12,471 nucleotides of DNA from Gammaproteobacteria bacterium UBA6724. GTDB taxonomy: Bacteria > Pseudomonadota > Gammaproteobacteria > Pseudomonadales > Azotimanducaceae. The stretch lies in the NCBI GenBank assembly GCA_002454165.1, contig DKIG01000035.1, positions 31,952-44,422 of the forward strand. The letters are read 5' to 3'. This document shows, one piece after another, positions 12,048 through 12,471 of this stretch (positions are counted from its first letter, which is position 1; every line of letters starts with the position of its first letter). A program made the position numbers and the translations under genes. The notes beneath the pieces are model-generated. The model searched no databases, was not told where the DNA came from, and saw nothing but the letters and a program-made list of their open reading frames with translations.

Positions 12048-12471
12048 TCATGACGCGAATTCTAACATCCCGAAAATTATCGTGGACTGCGCCGTAGCCA
12101 CCGCCAGCATAGCGCCCAGCACCCACTTGATGGTTTCAACTTTTGTGGCGGTGATGCGCTCATTGGTGGCGGCAATGGCGGCTTTAAGGGTAGATTCCAC
12201 CTTGGCAAGGTCAGTCTTGAGATTGGCTTCGACTTGCGTGATGCGCTCGTTGGTGGCGGCAATGGCGGCTTTAAGGGTAGATTCCACCTTGGCGAGGTCA
12301 GTCTTGAGTTCCGTCCTCAGTTTTTCGAGGTCAGTCTTGAGTTCCGTCCTCAGTTTTTCGATGTCAACTTTAAGGGTGGCTTCAACCTGGACGATGCGCT
12401 CGTTGGTGGCGGCGAGGTCGGCTTTAAGGGCAGCTTCCACCTTGGCAAGGTCGGCTTTAAGGTCGGCTTTG
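12048..12471 (-). CDS. Repetitive coiled-coil protein with C-terminal membrane helix (5' end outside window)
   Basis: The minus-strand frame is open to the right edge, so the true start is outside; a GTG at 12440 is internal. The visible 140 residues are a highly charged helical protein built on 11-residue repeats such as LEKLRTELKTD, IEKLRTELKTD and LAKVESTLKAA, interleaved with IAATNERIT. Such hendecads suit a long coiled coil. It ends with TIKWVLGAMLAVATAQSTII and FGMLEFAS, one hydrophobic segment of about 20 residues, so it is probably tail-anchored in the membrane with the coil in the cytoplasm. The layout resembles the DUF1640/CCDC90-like group (Pfam PF07798), based on memory of the family only. 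Function is unknown. It lies 488 bases before rpsJ on the same strand. Confidence 0.75.
   Translation of the reverse strand, partial: KADLKADLAKVEAALKADLAATNERIVQVEATLKVDIEKLRTELKTDLEKLRTELKTDLAKVESTLKAAIAATNERITQVEANLKTDLAKVESTLKAAIAATNERITATKVETIKWVLGAMLAVATAQSTIIFGMLEFAS
12153..12460 (-). repeat. In-frame repeats of 87 bp and 33 bp in the coiled-coil gene
   Basis: A 68-base stretch at 12153-12220 recurs at 12240-12307 with two mismatches, an 87-bp (29-codon) period. A more diverged third copy begins at 12393. Between them, 33 bases at 12294-12326 are repeated exactly at 12327-12359 (11 codons). All periods are multiples of 33 or of three, preserving the hendecad helix pattern. Confidence 0.9.

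Overview
The window is almost entirely a ribosomal-protein gene cluster read on the minus strand: the S10, spc and start of the alpha operons in one unbroken run. In transcription order (right to left) it holds rpsJ, rplC, rplD, rplW, rplB, rpsS, rplV, rpsC, rplP, rpmC, rpsQ, rplN, rplX, rplE, rpsN, rpsH, rplF, rplR, rpsE, rpmD, rplO, secY, rpmJ, rpsM and the beginning of what should be rpsK. The proteins align closely with recalled Escherichia coli sequences. S14 is the long zinc-free type. rpmJ sits directly between secY and rpsM, with no infA, adk or map there. These traits point to a gammaproteobacterium of moderate G+C; no genus is recognised.

Layout. Positions 1-327 (minus) are the first 109 codons of the gene after rpsM. 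They encode an acidic Ala/Glu/Ser/Pro-rich low-complexity segment built from near-identical 57-bp repeats, and the frame is still open at the window edge. By position this is an unusual N-terminal extension of S11. Positions 341-11559 are the tightly packed cluster, with gaps of 4-84 bases and three stop/start overlaps (rplC/rplD, rplD/rplW, rpmD/rplO). Positions 11560-12047 are non-coding or leader DNA: an 11-bp triplicate next to rpsJ, two terminator-type hairpins facing each other, a possible 47-codon ORF and candidate promoters. Positions 12048-12471 are the 3' part of a gene for a repetitive coiled-coil protein with a C-terminal membrane helix. It lies where many gammaproteobacteria carry the fusA/tuf end of the str operon.

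How it works together. The cluster co-expresses large- and small-subunit proteins with SecY, the translocon channel, as one or a few long transcripts. Overlapping starts suggest translational coupling. In E. coli L4 (rplD) controls the S10 operon through the leader, and the leader here is structured enough for attenuation, but no known L4 site was recognised.

The least ordinary parts are the S11 extension, short tandem repeats in four places (rpsK, the rplP/rpmC junction, the rpsJ leader, the coiled-coil gene), a C-terminal tail on L30 that runs into rplO, and the structured region before rpsJ. No CRISPR array, transposase, tRNA or rRNA was seen.
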